Positions 17,073 to 25,635 of a stretch of DNA of 44,754 bases are shown in pieces; the first letter of the stretch is position 1; each line of letters starts with the position of its first letter. This DNA is from Thiohalocapsa sp. Lineage in GTDB: Bacteria; Pseudomonadota; Gammaproteobacteria; Chromatiales; Chromatiaceae. The DNA lies in NCBI GenBank assembly GCA_028277725.1, contig JANQFX010000058.1:1-44754 (forward strand), written 5' to 3'. Made by a program: the position numbers and the translations under genes. Below the pieces are notes generated by a model that did no database searches, had not been told where the DNA came from, and saw nothing but the letters and a program-made list of their open reading frames with translations.

Positions 17073-18098
17073 ATGACGATGTACGAGCAACCGACAAAGA
17101 TCGACACCAATCTGGGCACTTACGTTTTCAGACCCTACACGACGTCGGACCTGCCCGAAGTCTGTATTGCTTGGCAAGCCGCCTATAAAAAACCGCTTGC
17201 CGTCGATCTCTGGAAATGGAAATACCACAAAGCACCTCACGGACACCAAATCATGATCTGCGTTCATGAAAACGGCGAAGTTGCAGCGTTGTACGGCGGC
17301 ATCCCTCAACCCATGCGATGGCAAGGACAGGATCTGTTCCTCACCCAATTGATGGACCTGTTCTCTCACCCGAAGCACCGAAGACCACTTTCGGGTAGAG
17401 GCGGCCTATTTGTGGAAACCGCTCGACGCTTTTTCGCCCGTTACGCGGGGCCCGGAGGTAGCGCCATCATGCATGGCGTGCCCGGCGAGCGTTCTTACCG
17501 CATCGGCGCTCGGCGACTGCAGTACGAGCGCCATCCCTCCGGCATCGCCTACCTTACAGCCGAAACAGCGGCATTCACCGCCAAACGGCACTTCTCTTTC
17601 GGCGCACGATTGGATGACCCCTCGCCCCACGCGCTGAACGGACTCGACCAACTAAGTTCAACTTACCCACCAGGTCAATTCCAGGCCAAGCGCGATTCCG
17701 CCTTCGCACGCTGGCGGTTTCTGCAACACCCTCAACGAGACTACCTCCTCTTTCGATACCGCGGCCGAGTCGCAAAGACATGGAAAGGATATGCGGGCGT
17801 AAGCATCGCCCCGCCGAACGCTACCATAGTAGATCTCATCCTGCCGCTGAGCTCCCGATCCCGCCGCGATATGCTCCGCAAACTCGCTGGCGACCTCGCC
17901 TCACTCGGCGTCACAACAATGCAGACTTGGCTCCCCGACAACGGCATCTATTGCCGCTGGCTCTGTGACTACGGCTTCAGAAAAGCTCCGGAACCGTTGG
18001 GGCTCATGCCGACAATACGCAGTTTCGATCCCACCTGCCCGCACCCGAAGACAACCGCCGCATTCCATTTCACGATGGCGGATGCCGACCTCTTCTGA
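17073..18098 (+). CDS. GNAT-like acyltransferase of a polysaccharide cluster
   Basis: A 341-residue protein of the GNAT-like type often found in capsule and O-antigen loci: LWKWKYHKAPHGHQIM, GEVAALYGGIP, LTQLMDLFSHPKHRR at the acyl-CoA side, then a second half with MHGVPGERSYRIGARRL and FARWRFLQHP. A role in acylating an amino sugar is a reasonable inference, but the family also includes proteins of unknown activity. Start ATG 17073; a second in-frame ATG follows two codons later. It is the intact paralogue of the relic at 14750. Codons here use more A/T (for example AAA for lysine) than the rest of the window. First gene of a four-gene plus-strand run. Confidence 0.7.
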   Translation: MTMYEQPTKIDTNLGTYVFRPYTTSDLPEVCIAWQAAYKKPLAVDLWKWKYHKAPHGHQIMICVHENGEVAALYGGIPQPMRWQGQDLFLTQLMDLFSHPKHRRPLSGRGGLFVETARRFFARYAGPGGSAIMHGVPGERSYRIGARRLQYERHPSGIAYLTAETAAFTAKRHFSFGARLDDPSPHALNGLDQLSSTYPPGQFQAKRDSAFARWRFLQHPQRDYLLFRYRGRVAKTWKGYAGVSIAPPNATIVDLILPLSSRSRRDMLRKLAGDLASLGVTTMQTWLPDNGIYCRWLCDYGFRKAPEPLGLMPTIRSFDPTCPHPKTTAAFHFTMADADLF

Positions 18099-18139
18099 GC
18101 AAAGTCTCCACGAAACGCGATTGGCCCCATATTGCCAGG

Positions 18140-19207
18140 ATGAACATCGACTACATCCTCGAAAGCACGTCCTTATGCGGCGGGGTGAAGGTCGTCTTCG
18201 AGCAGGCGGAAGCACTCCAGGAATGCGGCCTTCGCGCCCGCGTGATCTCTTACACTTCGGCGCCAACGTGGCTCAACCCCTCAACCCCTTTCCTTCAAAC
18301 GCCACAGCTCTCATCTGAAATATTCGTCCACACCGACTATATTGTCGGTACGGGCGCTTTTCACATCAACCGCCTCGCTCAAAACCCAACCACGAAGGGT
18401 AAACTCATCCACCTGATCCAGGGGTATGAACCGGACTACGCCGAAGCCTCTCCGTTCCTGACTGAACTCGCCGCCTGCTATCGCCTCAACATCCCGAAAT
18501 GGACAGTCTCCGAACGCCTCCGACGCTACATCCGCAAAATTTACCCGCAAACGAAAAGTATTCATAATATAGGCCAGGCCATTCATCACGAGATCTTTTT
18601 CCCGAGCCAAGCGCGCGATGGCAGCTTTACGATCCTTGTCATGGGTAGCGCCAATAACTCGAGCAAGGGAATCGAATCCGCCCTCCGGATTGTCGCCGCC
18701 GTACGGCAAATGAACCCCGCGATCCGATTGATCCGAATCACCGCGGAAGATTGCTACGAGAAGGAACGCCACATCACCCCAATTGACCGCTACCACATCG
18801 CCCTGACTCCGCCGCAAGTCGCCTGTGAGATGCGCGCAGCCAACTACTTCCTTTCGACCTCAACCGACGCGGAAGGGTTCGGTCTTCCATTGTTGGAAGC
18901 AATGGCATGCGGAATGGTTTGCGCCGCGAACCCGATCCCTTCTTACTTGGCCTTCGATGCAGGTCGTGACTTCTGCCATTTCTTTACTGCGGAGACCACG
19001 CAAGGCAAGGCACGGGAACTCTTGAGGCTGCACCAGAACAACACCCTCCGAACGTCCTTAGCGAAAAGAGCAATAGAAGTCGCCGCCCGATACAAATTCC
19101 GCGAAGTCGCGAAGCGTATCATTCACTTGTTGACGAACGTACACCCCAATGCTACGAGCCGCTATCCTGAACTCTCACTACGCGCCCACCGGCATCCCGG
19201 AGACTGA
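18140..19207 (+). CDS. GT4 glycosyltransferase, WsaF-like
   Basis: A 355-residue GT-B enzyme. The N-terminal CGGVKVVFEQAEALQECG loop, KLIHLIQGYEPDY (the counterpart of YIQDFEP in the GT2-GT4 fusion), a middle VMGSANNSSKG hinge and the donor-site EGFGLPLLEAMACGMVCAA are all present. WsaF-like enzymes transfer rhamnose in S-layer glycans; the sugar here is not known. The last 19 codons overlap the next gene in another frame, and the tail SRYPELSLRAHRHPGD looks unlike family ends, so the C-terminus may have been altered. GC is lower than in neighbouring blocks. It lies 41 bp after the GNAT-like gene. Confidence 0.83.
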   Translation: MNIDYILESTSLCGGVKVVFEQAEALQECGLRARVISYTSAPTWLNPSTPFLQTPQLSSEIFVHTDYIVGTGAFHINRLAQNPTTKGKLIHLIQGYEPDYAEASPFLTELAACYRLNIPKWTVSERLRRYIRKIYPQTKSIHNIGQAIHHEIFFPSQARDGSFTILVMGSANNSSKGIESALRIVAAVRQMNPAIRLIRITAEDCYEKERHITPIDRYHIALTPPQVACEMRAANYFLSTSTDAEGFGLPLLEAMACGMVCAANPIPSYLAFDAGRDFCHFFTAETTQGKARELLRLHQNNTLRTSLAKRAIEVAARYKFREVAKRIIHLLTNVHPNATSRYPELSLRAHRHPGD

Positions 19208-20348
19208 TTTTTCCTTCGCGTTTTGCAAGAAGAAGAACAAAATCCTGCCAAGCTTTGGAAGAGTCCGGTTCGAATGGGTGGATATCAACCCTCGAATTCC
19301 GATTGTGGAAGGCAAGAATGAAATCCCCGATTACGATTACTTTTGCCTCTTACTTGATCCAGAAACAATTATCTCGCCTCCCGGCTTGGCAAAGATGGTC
19401 CACCTGATGGATAAGCAGCAGCTTGCTGCAGCCGCCCCGACCTACAATCAATCGCGGCAACCAGCACAAACCGCTAAACTCGATACACCTTATTTCAACT
19501 ACTCGACATTCCGTGAGGTCGCCGACCTACAGCATTCATCCACGGAACCTGACATTCCGGCACACGCATTCCCCTTCTGCGAGCTCGAACCCAGCTTCTT
19601 GTGCCTAAATCGGCGCCTCTTCGAGACGCTAGCAAGAAATCGCGGATGCAGCGACATCTTCGCGGATACCAACAACACGGCGGTGATACTGAAGAACGTC
19701 CTGTTTCATCGTTTCGGCAACTCTTTTGCAAGCTCTCGACCAGATCTGGTGGCGCTGATCCCAGATGGAGTCACGAGCTTGTTGGATGTAGGATGTGCCA
19801 AAGGGTACTTCGGTGAAGCCGTCAGGCGAGAACGGCCAGAAATCGCACTTACGGGAATTGAGGCGAATCCTACAATGGCCGGGGAAGCACGAAGACACTA
19901 TGACAGTGTCATGGTCGAAACCCTCGAAGCGGCCGCCATTGCAGACCACTTCGACCATATTAACTGCGGTGATGTCTTGGAGCATCTCGCCGAGCCCTGG
20001 TCTATGCTTCAGAAGCTGTCGCAGAACCTGAACGACCATGGCACGCTCGTTGCCAGCGTCCCAAATGCCAATCACTGGAGCATAGTCAGAGATCTGTCGG
20101 AAGGCCGCTTTGAATACATACCCCTAGGCCTCATGTGCATTTCGCACCTCAGATGGTTCACCGAGCAGTCATTGAGATCGCTGTTTGAAGAAGCCGGATT
20201 TACGGTAACCCGCATGATTAGACAGACCCTACCGGCCACGCCTGCGGGAGAAGAGTTTATTAAGCGAGCGATGACTCTTTCGAGTAATATCCGGGAGTAC
20301 GAACTCCGTTGCAACGAGCTGGTTATTGTCGCAACATGGCGAGGTTAG
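19149..20348 (+). CDS. Methyltransferase with a truncated GT2-like N-terminal half
   Basis: About 399 residues. The C-terminal half (from about residue 200) is a class I SAM methyltransferase: HRFGNSFASSRPDLVALIP linker, LLDVGCAKGYFGEAV as SAM loop, HINCGDVLEHLAEPW and LVASVPNANHW. The N-terminal half (YDYFCLLLDPETIISPPGLAKMV, then CELEPSFLCLNRRLFE) resembles the acceptor half of GT2 enzymes but lacks the usual first Rossmann half. Start ATG 19149 lies 59 nt inside the preceding GT4 gene, an unusually long overlap; the next in-frame ATG would remove much of the GT-like part. It probably methylates a sugar or chain end; whether the GT-like part is active is doubtful. Confidence 0.75.
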   Translation: MLRAAILNSHYAPTGIPETDFSFAFCKKKNKILPSFGRVRFEWVDINPRIPIVEGKNEIPDYDYFCLLLDPETIISPPGLAKMVHLMDKQQLAAAAPTYNQSRQPAQTAKLDTPYFNYSTFREVADLQHSSTEPDIPAHAFPFCELEPSFLCLNRRLFETLARNRGCSDIFADTNNTAVILKNVLFHRFGNSFASSRPDLVALIPDGVTSLLDVGCAKGYFGEAVRRERPEIALTGIEANPTMAGEARRHYDSVMVETLEAAAIADHFDHINCGDVLEHLAEPWSMLQKLSQNLNDHGTLVASVPNANHWSIVRDLSEGRFEYIPLGLMCISHLRWFTEQSLRSLFEEAGFTVTRMIRQTLPATPAGEEFIKRAMTLSSNIREYELRCNELVIVATWRG

Positions 20349-20403
20349 ACTCACAGTATTCTGTGTTTCGCGACGCTAAGGGCGATGTATCGCCGGGAGC
20401 CTA

Positions 20404-21435
20404 GTGCACGAACTCCTTTGCGTCTCGTGGGGTTCGCAGAGTCTGCTTAAAAGAGCAATGCCTATGATCTATCCGGCCTACGTCATACTTGAAACGACGA
20501 ATCATTGTAACCTCAAGTGCGTCGACTGCCATTTTCATGGCACCGGCGTATCCCAAGGGCGTACCCGAGGCCTCATGGCTAGGGAGGTTTGGGAGAAGGC
20601 CATCTTAGAGGCTTCGACATGGCCAACGCATGTCACCATCGCAGCGCATGGCGCAGGAGAGCCATTGCTCCACCCTGAATTGGAGAAGATTCTGCGAACT
20701 GCTGCGAAGGCACCGAACATCTCCGTAGGGTTCATGACCAACGGCGTGCTGCTCGATGCCGAGTGGGCCAAAACCTTGGTGGACTTACCAGTCGCGTGGA
20801 TCAGTTTCAGCATTGATGGCGTTGTCCCTGAAACCCACGATGCTTTAAGAAAAGAAGCAAGTCTTCTGCAGATCGAAAAAAATGTTTGGCGACTGATTCG
20901 GGAAAAAGAGCAGAAAGGGATCCAGCAGCCGCGTTTAGTTTTCAATATGGTCGGCTACCCCAGCATTCTGGGCCAATCAGAAGCATTTGTGGAAAAGTGG
21001 CTGCCACATGCATCAGCAGTAACGATAGCAACTCATCGCCCAGTCGGATCACGGCGATTGGGTTCTCAGCACAGCCGCCCGGTGATTCCGGCTCAGTTTC
21101 TGCCGTGTAATTTGCTTACCGAACAATTGGTGATTGGGTTTGACGGAAGGGCGGGTCTTTGCTGTGAGGACATCCACCTCGATGTCCCAATCGGAGACGT
21201 CAAGACGGACTCGTTAATGAGTCTTTACAACAACAGCCCGATCCTAGAGAAGTATCGAAATATCCACTCAGCTGAAGCGGTCGAGCCTGGAAAGATAGCC
21301 GGGTTGAAATTATGCAAGGATTGTGATGTTTGGGCCAGCAATACAGTGGTCGAGCAATCGACAGTATGCATAGGGGGATTGAACGCGCTGAGAAAAGTGA
21401 CGCCCGCGTACACCTCATACTCAGTAGCGACCTGA
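20404..21435 (+). CDS. Radical SAM/SPASM domain protein
   Basis: About 343 residues. The radical SAM cluster motif CxxxCxxC is at 35, 39 and 42 (NHCNLKCVDC), followed by GAGEPLLHPELEKIL, the GxxEP-type SAM-binding segment, and ISFSIDGVVPETHDALR. The C-terminal third has SPASM-type cysteines (FLPCNLL, GLCCEDI, LKLCKDCDVW) that would bind a second iron-sulfur cluster. Such proteins carry out radical chemistry on peptides or sugars; the substrate here is unknown, though position suggests a glycan precursor. GTG 20404 has GGGAG four bases upstream; ATG 20458 is an alternative that keeps all motifs. Low GC like its three upstream neighbours. Converges with the GT2 at 21543. Confidence 0.85.
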   Translation: MHELLCVSWGSQSLLKRAMPMIYPAYVILETTNHCNLKCVDCHFHGTGVSQGRTRGLMAREVWEKAILEASTWPTHVTIAAHGAGEPLLHPELEKILRTAAKAPNISVGFMTNGVLLDAEWAKTLVDLPVAWISFSIDGVVPETHDALRKEASLLQIEKNVWRLIREKEQKGIQQPRLVFNMVGYPSILGQSEAFVEKWLPHASAVTIATHRPVGSRRLGSQHSRPVIPAQFLPCNLLTEQLVIGFDGRAGLCCEDIHLDVPIGDVKTDSLMSLYNNSPILEKYRNIHSAEAVEPGKIAGLKLCKDCDVWASNTVVEQSTVCIGGLNALRKVTPAYTSYSVAT

Positions 21436-21542
21436 ATCTGGTGTTTCTGGCGGATTAGCCGCATGTTCGCTGGATGGAACGCGGTCCATCATCGCTGCGC
21501 GGCATCGGATAGCTTAGAATGCTCTGGGTCGCTGCCTACCGC

Positions 21543-22610
21543 TCAGGTTTTCTCCCAGCACCAAGCGTATGCGACATGCGGAGAGTCTGGTCGGCGCAGT
21601 CTTGCATAGTAGCGACGCGGAGCGAGTCGCTGCCAATGCGCTTCGGTGAATGCCGGCATTCCCGGATCGTAGTCACGCTGAGCGAACACTCTGAAGTCAG
21701 GCGCCACGGCAACTTCCAACTTTAGCGCGTCTCTATGGGCTCCGATTGGTGCACGGAGGTACGGTCGGGTCTGTGCGGTTCCGAGATCTAGGGGTGTCAG
21801 TATCGAGTCGGTCGGTTCAGCTGATGGCGGAGATATGCCGTAGTGTTTGCAGAAATAGCGTTCAGCGGCGCTTTGTATGTATTCTGCTTTCTCCGTCCGC
21901 GGCGCCTGATCCCAATAGTGCACGATCGCGGCGTCCGGAACGCACAGCAAGTTTTGGTGCTCCGCCAACAATCGCGCGCACAAGTCAGTATCTTCGTAGT
22001 AAACGAAGTATCGCTCGTCGAATATCCTGCGACCCGGAAACCAAACCGGGTCGTTGCGGACCAGCAAGCAGGCCCCTGACAGGAACGGCTCGAAGAACGG
22101 TTCGGCGCGAGCCCAGTATCGTTCATGCCGCATCATCGCGCAGAAGGCCATCAGATGGGCGTCCAGCGCGTTCCCAGCGTTCTTAGCGCCCGCCCGCAGC
22201 CATAGGCTGTCGCCGCTGGCGGGGGGCAATCGCCAAGAGTATTCGTCGTCCCAGAACGCTCGCGGACCTACAATAAGGGCCTGTCGCGCATTCGCGGCCG
22301 ACAGCAGGGTTCCGACAGTACCGATCTTAAGCCGTACATCAGGGTTGATGATGAGCCACCAAGGAGACGACAGCTCTCGGGCAGCTCTGTTCACGGCCGC
22401 CGCAAAGCCAAGGTTGGCCCCAGGATTCACAACCCGCAAGAAAGGTGCACGCGGGATGCTTCCGAGAGCAGGATCTCCGGCGCTGTTGTCGATGATCAAG
22501 ATTTCAGTGACGCTGGGCTCCGCCGCTAATACGGCCAGGAGGTCCGGCAACAGGTGCCCAGTGTGGTAATTTACGATGACGGCACCTATGCCAGACGGCT
22601 GTTCAGCCAT
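21543..22610 (-). CDS. GT2 glycosyltransferase, rhamnosyltransferase-like
   Basis: A 355-residue GT-A enzyme. The start IGAVIVNYHTGHLLPDLL, IIDNSAGD, NLGFAAAVN, the metal-site IINPDV, LSGACLLVRND and YEDTDLCARL run in the order seen in WbbL/RfbF-like rhamnosyl- and galactofuranosyltransferases. The C-terminal 100 residues (from about residue 255) form an extra segment I cannot assign. Start ATG 22610 opens directly on the first Rossmann strand. It is the last gene of the wzm-wzt operon, 90 bp downstream of wzt. No strong ribosome-binding site is visible. Confidence 0.87.
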   Translation of the reverse strand: MAEQPSGIGAVIVNYHTGHLLPDLLAVLAAEPSVTEILIIDNSAGDPALGSIPRAPFLRVVNPGANLGFAAAVNRAARELSSPWWLIINPDVRLKIGTVGTLLSAANARQALIVGPRAFWDDEYSWRLPPASGDSLWLRAGAKNAGNALDAHLMAFCAMMRHERYWARAEPFFEPFLSGACLLVRNDPVWFPGRRIFDERYFVYYEDTDLCARLLAEHQNLLCVPDAAIVHYWDQAPRTEKAEYIQSAAERYFCKHYGISPPSAEPTDSILTPLDLGTAQTRPYLRAPIGAHRDALKLEVAVAPDFRVFAQRDYDPGMPAFTEAHWQRLAPRRYYARLRRPDSPHVAYAWCWEKT

Positions 22611-22700
22611 TGGCAGCCGCCAAGTACGACGTCGTCCAATCGAGCGAAATCCCGGAGAACATGAGTTTCCGCGTTCGCGAGTGCGGCAAACAGCGAGTTT

Positions 22701-23957
22701 TCACGACACCTCCCATTGATGAGGAACCGAAAAAAGGCCAAGTCCCGCAGCGTAGTCCGGCTGACGGACTTCGATCGCCCGGTCCAGCGTTGCACGATCA
22801 TACGGGTGCAGTGCGTTTTCGCACGCCAGATGAACATGAACCGTATAGTGCCCCCGCAGCAGCGGGATATCGGGAAAGGTGATGGACGCGACGCCGAACC
22901 CGGACGCATCGCGCTGCAGCGGCACTTGATCATGGAACGATGTAGCACCGAATACCGCACGATTATCTGCGGTAGACACCCCGACCGCGAGAGAGGGACC
23001 TGGCAACGCCGGATCGACGACGAAACGCACTTTAATGCAAAGACTGGACTCGCCGCTGCGCAAGCGAAGCGGGAGGCTCGATACCCCATCGGCCGATAGA
23101 TCAACCGAGAGCAAACGTCCCCTTTGGCGAGACGCCGCGCGGCGATCGCTCGACGGCTCACTCTCGGGCATTGCGGCCTCGTCCAGTGACGCTTGGTACT
23201 GGTTGAGAACGCCTTCCGGCTCACCTGTTGCCATCGCCCGCCCCTGATCCAACCACAGCACCCGATCGCAAATCGATTCCACATGATAGCTGGTGTGGGA
23301 ACAGAAGAGGATGGTCTTCGCCGCAGCGCGGAAAGCCATGATGCGGTCGAAAGATTTCCGCGCAAACGCACCGTCACCGACGGATAGGGCTTCGTCGATG
23401 ATCAGAATATCCGGGTCAACGGCGGTAGCCACCGCAAAGCCCAACCTTGCCGCCATGCCGCTGGAGTAGGTTTTCACCGGGCGCTCTATGAAATTGCCGA
23501 TCTCGGCGAAGGCCGCGATGTGCGGAAACAGCGCGTCGATCTCCGCACGCTCCAGCCCTGCGATGGCCGCTTGAAGGTACACATTCTCCCGCCCGCTCAT
23601 CTCCGGATGGAAGGCGGCGCCGAGTTCGAGGATTGCGGCCACGCGGCCGTTGACCTCGACGCTGCCCGCGCTTGGCGGCAGCAGGCCAGCGATGATCTTC
23701 AACAGGGTGCTCTTGCCAGCGCCGTTGCGCCCGACGATGCCCAGTACCTCGCCATGTCTGACCTCCAAGTCGATGTCGGCAAGGACCGAGATGTCCTGAT
23801 GACGGGGATTTCCGGTAAGCATCTCGCGCAGTCGATCGAGGTCGCTGCGGTAGCTCCGATACGCCTTGCTCAACCCGCGCAGCACGAGCGCCTGATCGCT
23901 TGCGCTGGTGTTGTCGGTGGTGTTGTCGGTGGCGTCGGCTGTGGGTGGAGGGCTCAT
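22701..23957 (-). CDS. wzt: O-antigen/polysaccharide ABC exporter ATPase (Wzt)
   Basis: A 418-residue ATPase that powers export of a finished polysaccharide across the inner membrane with Wzm. Walker A GRNGAGKST is at 76-84, the signature YSSGM at 164-168 (diverged from LSGGQ, as usual in this family), Walker B ILIIDEA at 184-190 and the H-loop at H221. Residues from about 280 form the C-terminal beta-rich domain, which in characterised Wzt proteins binds the chain's terminal modification and decides what is exported. Start ATG 23957 overlaps the stop of the 67-residue ORF upstream (ATGA). The ATG in the same frame 162 nt earlier adds low-complexity sequence and is rejected. Confidence 0.93.
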   Translation of the reverse strand: MSPPPTADATDNTTDNTSASDQALVLRGLSKAYRSYRSDLDRLREMLTGNPRHQDISVLADIDLEVRHGEVLGIVGRNGAGKSTLLKIIAGLLPPSAGSVEVNGRVAAILELGAAFHPEMSGRENVYLQAAIAGLERAEIDALFPHIAAFAEIGNFIERPVKTYSSGMAARLGFAVATAVDPDILIIDEALSVGDGAFARKSFDRIMAFRAAAKTILFCSHTSYHVESICDRVLWLDQGRAMATGEPEGVLNQYQASLDEAAMPESEPSSDRRAASRQRGRLLSVDLSADGVSSLPLRLRSGESSLCIKVRFVVDPALPGPSLAVGVSTADNRAVFGATSFHDQVPLQRDASGFGVASITFPDIPLLRGHYTVHVHLACENALHPYDRATLDRAIEVRQPDYAAGLGLFSVPHQWEVS

Positions 23958-24157
23958 CGTTTCCAATCGGGATCCTGCGACGTGGGCACCGGGCGCGCGG
24001 CGGTCAGTCCCTGCTGCCGCAGCGCCTTGGGTGTTGAGGTCGCACCCGCGACGGCCAGCATCGTCGCGGCAGGCCCCGGCGGCCGACGGACGGACAGGAC
24101 GAACAGCGCGCTTGCGCACAGGGCCGCGAGCAGCCCCTCAAGATAGTGCCGAGTCAT
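23954..24157 (-). CDS. Small membrane protein between wzm and wzt
   Basis: A 67-residue ORF of unknown function. Residues 8-23 (GLLAALCASALFVLSV) form one predicted membrane helix, followed by an Arg/Pro-rich C-terminal tail. The stop overlaps the wzt ATG as ATGA, so translation of wzt is probably coupled to it, which argues that the ORF is real. The start ATG 24157 has GAGG about 11 nt upstream, a loose fit. Wzm and Wzt genes are usually adjacent; a third small gene between them is unusual. It may be a leader that only aids wzt translation. Confidence 0.5.
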   Translation of the reverse strand: MTRHYLEGLLAALCASALFVLSVRRPPGPAATMLAVAGATSTPKALRQQGLTAARPVPTSQDPDWKR

Positions 24158-24221
24158 TAGTTGATACGCCTCGGTTGCGGCGGGCGTTCCGAGGCAGAGC
24201 GCGGTCGGTCATGCTTCGCGA

Positions 24222-25040
24222 TCACAAGGTCTCCCGCACATGCGGCTCACCGCGCCGAAACAGCAGCCAGGCCGGACCGAGCAGGGCCAGCCACAGCAGC
24301 AGCGGGCGCAGCCAGTTGCCCGGGCTGACGGGCATCTCCTGTAACACGCCATGGATAAGGGCCATGACATCGGCGACCGGATTGAACACCAGCCAGGGCT
24401 GCAGCGCTGCCGGCAGCATGTCGGGCGTATAGAGGATCGGCGTCACATACAGGCCCATGGTGAGCACGAAGGGGACCAATTGCCGTAGGTCGCGCAGAAA
24501 GTGCCCGAGCACCGCCAGCAGGTATGTCGCCGGCAACAACAGCAGGAACAGCCCCGCCAGCACCGTTACCACGCCGGGCAGTGCGGACGGTCCGAGCAAC
24601 AGGGTGACGACGATGAGGTATAGCGTCCCCTGCACCAGCACGGCCATCACCAGGGGCAGCAACGGGAGCAACTCCAGCGGAAAGTCGCCGCGCTGGTACA
24701 GCGCCGCCTGCTCGGCGAAGATGCCGAGCGCGCGCTGGAGCACCTCGATGATCAGGAACCAAGCCAGAATACCGACCAGAAAATAATCCAGAAACACGAG
24801 GTGCCCCGGCAGGCGCACCCGCAGCACCACGTCCAGCAGGAACCAGAACGCAAGCACCTGGAGTCCGGGGCCGATGAGCAGCCAACCGACCCGGAAGGCG
24901 GTCCCTGAGGTGCGACCGACGATCTCGCGACGCAGCAACAGCACCATCAGCAGACGGTGACGTCCGAGAGCGACGAGGGGCCTCAGCAGGCCATCGGCCG
25001 TGGCCCGCGACCATGCGGCGGCTAGGGTCAACATCCGCAT
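24222..25040 (-). CDS. wzm: O-antigen/polysaccharide ABC exporter permease (Wzm)
   Basis: A 272-residue ABC-2 type permease with about six membrane helices, normal length for Wzm. Features include LLRREIVGRTSGTAFRVGW near the first helix (the R.....R...G.. pattern before TM1), helices at FWFLLDVVL and LIIEVLQRALG, and the LTMGLYVTPILYTPDMLP segment typical of Wzm/TagG permeases. It pairs with Wzt to move undecaprenyl-linked polysaccharide. Start ATG 25040 overlaps the stop of the upstream membrane protein (ATGA), and a second ATG follows two codons later. A 64-bp gap separates it from the 67-residue ORF. Confidence 0.92.
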   Translation of the reverse strand: MRMLTLAAAWSRATADGLLRPLVALGRHRLLMVLLLRREIVGRTSGTAFRVGWLLIGPGLQVLAFWFLLDVVLRVRLPGHLVFLDYFLVGILAWFLIIEVLQRALGIFAEQAALYQRGDFPLELLPLLPLVMAVLVQGTLYLIVVTLLLGPSALPGVVTVLAGLFLLLLPATYLLAVLGHFLRDLRQLVPFVLTMGLYVTPILYTPDMLPAALQPWLVFNPVADVMALIHGVLQEMPVSPGNWLRPLLLWLALLGPAWLLFRRGEPHVRETL

Positions 25041-25519
25041 CAGCGCACCAACACCGCCCCGGAAACGCCGAGCAGCATGGCGGCCAGCGCCACCACGAGT
25101 GCGGCCAGCAACACCCCATACAGCCAGCCATAGAGTCGGCGGGCGTCGCGCAGGCGGGTGTCTTCCATGGCGTGCTGTGCACCGTCCAGCAAGACCAGTT
25201 GGCCGATGGCGAGCAACAGGAGCAACAGGACCGATAGCCCGGTCTTCCAAACCACATGCACCGGCAGCGCCGAAGAATCGAGCACCGCAAACAGCGCCCA
25301 AAGGCCGCTGCCGACGATGAGGAGGACACCGAGCCAAAGCCAGCGAAAGCAGAGCGCCATGGCATCCAGGCGCAGTCGCATCCTGGCGGTAGGCGTGCGC
25401 ACGTCAGACACAGCGGGCAGATAGACGGTCTGCATGAACACCAGCGACCCGACCAAGACGATCGAGCCGAGGTTATGCGCCAGTACGGCGACGATGATCT
25501 GCTGCGTCTGCGACACCAT
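25040..25519 (-). CDS. Four-helix integral membrane protein, CopD-like
   Basis: A 159-residue protein with four predicted helices (about residues 8-30, 58-80, 90-110 and 132-156), joined by short charged loops. The pattern, with His near the first helix and a GSGLWAL segment in the second, resembles small CopD/DUF4149-like membrane proteins, but I do not recognise it firmly. Start ATG 25519. Its stop overlaps the wzm start (ATGA), making it the first gene of the export operon. A role in export is only suggested by this coupling. Confidence 0.6.
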   Translation of the reverse strand: MVSQTQQIIVAVLAHNLGSIVLVGSLVFMQTVYLPAVSDVRTPTARMRLRLDAMALCFRWLWLGVLLIVGSGLWALFAVLDSSALPVHVVWKTGLSVLLLLLLAIGQLVLLDGAQHAMEDTRLRDARRLYGWLYGVLLAALVVALAAMLLGVSGAVLVR

Positions 25520-25635
25520 AAGTCGGCAGGGCCGGGCGGGTAGGACTGAGTTGGTGGTGGACGCCTAGTCTACCCGTGACCTCGTACGCTTGCCGCCGAG
25601 ATCTGCCTCTACATCGTCAACGGCGAGGCGCTTGT

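Noticed and set aside
24247..25365. 372-codon minus-strand frame across wzm
   Set aside because: A shifted frame of wzm and the CopD-like gene; Arg/Ala/Gly-rich and without membrane helices.
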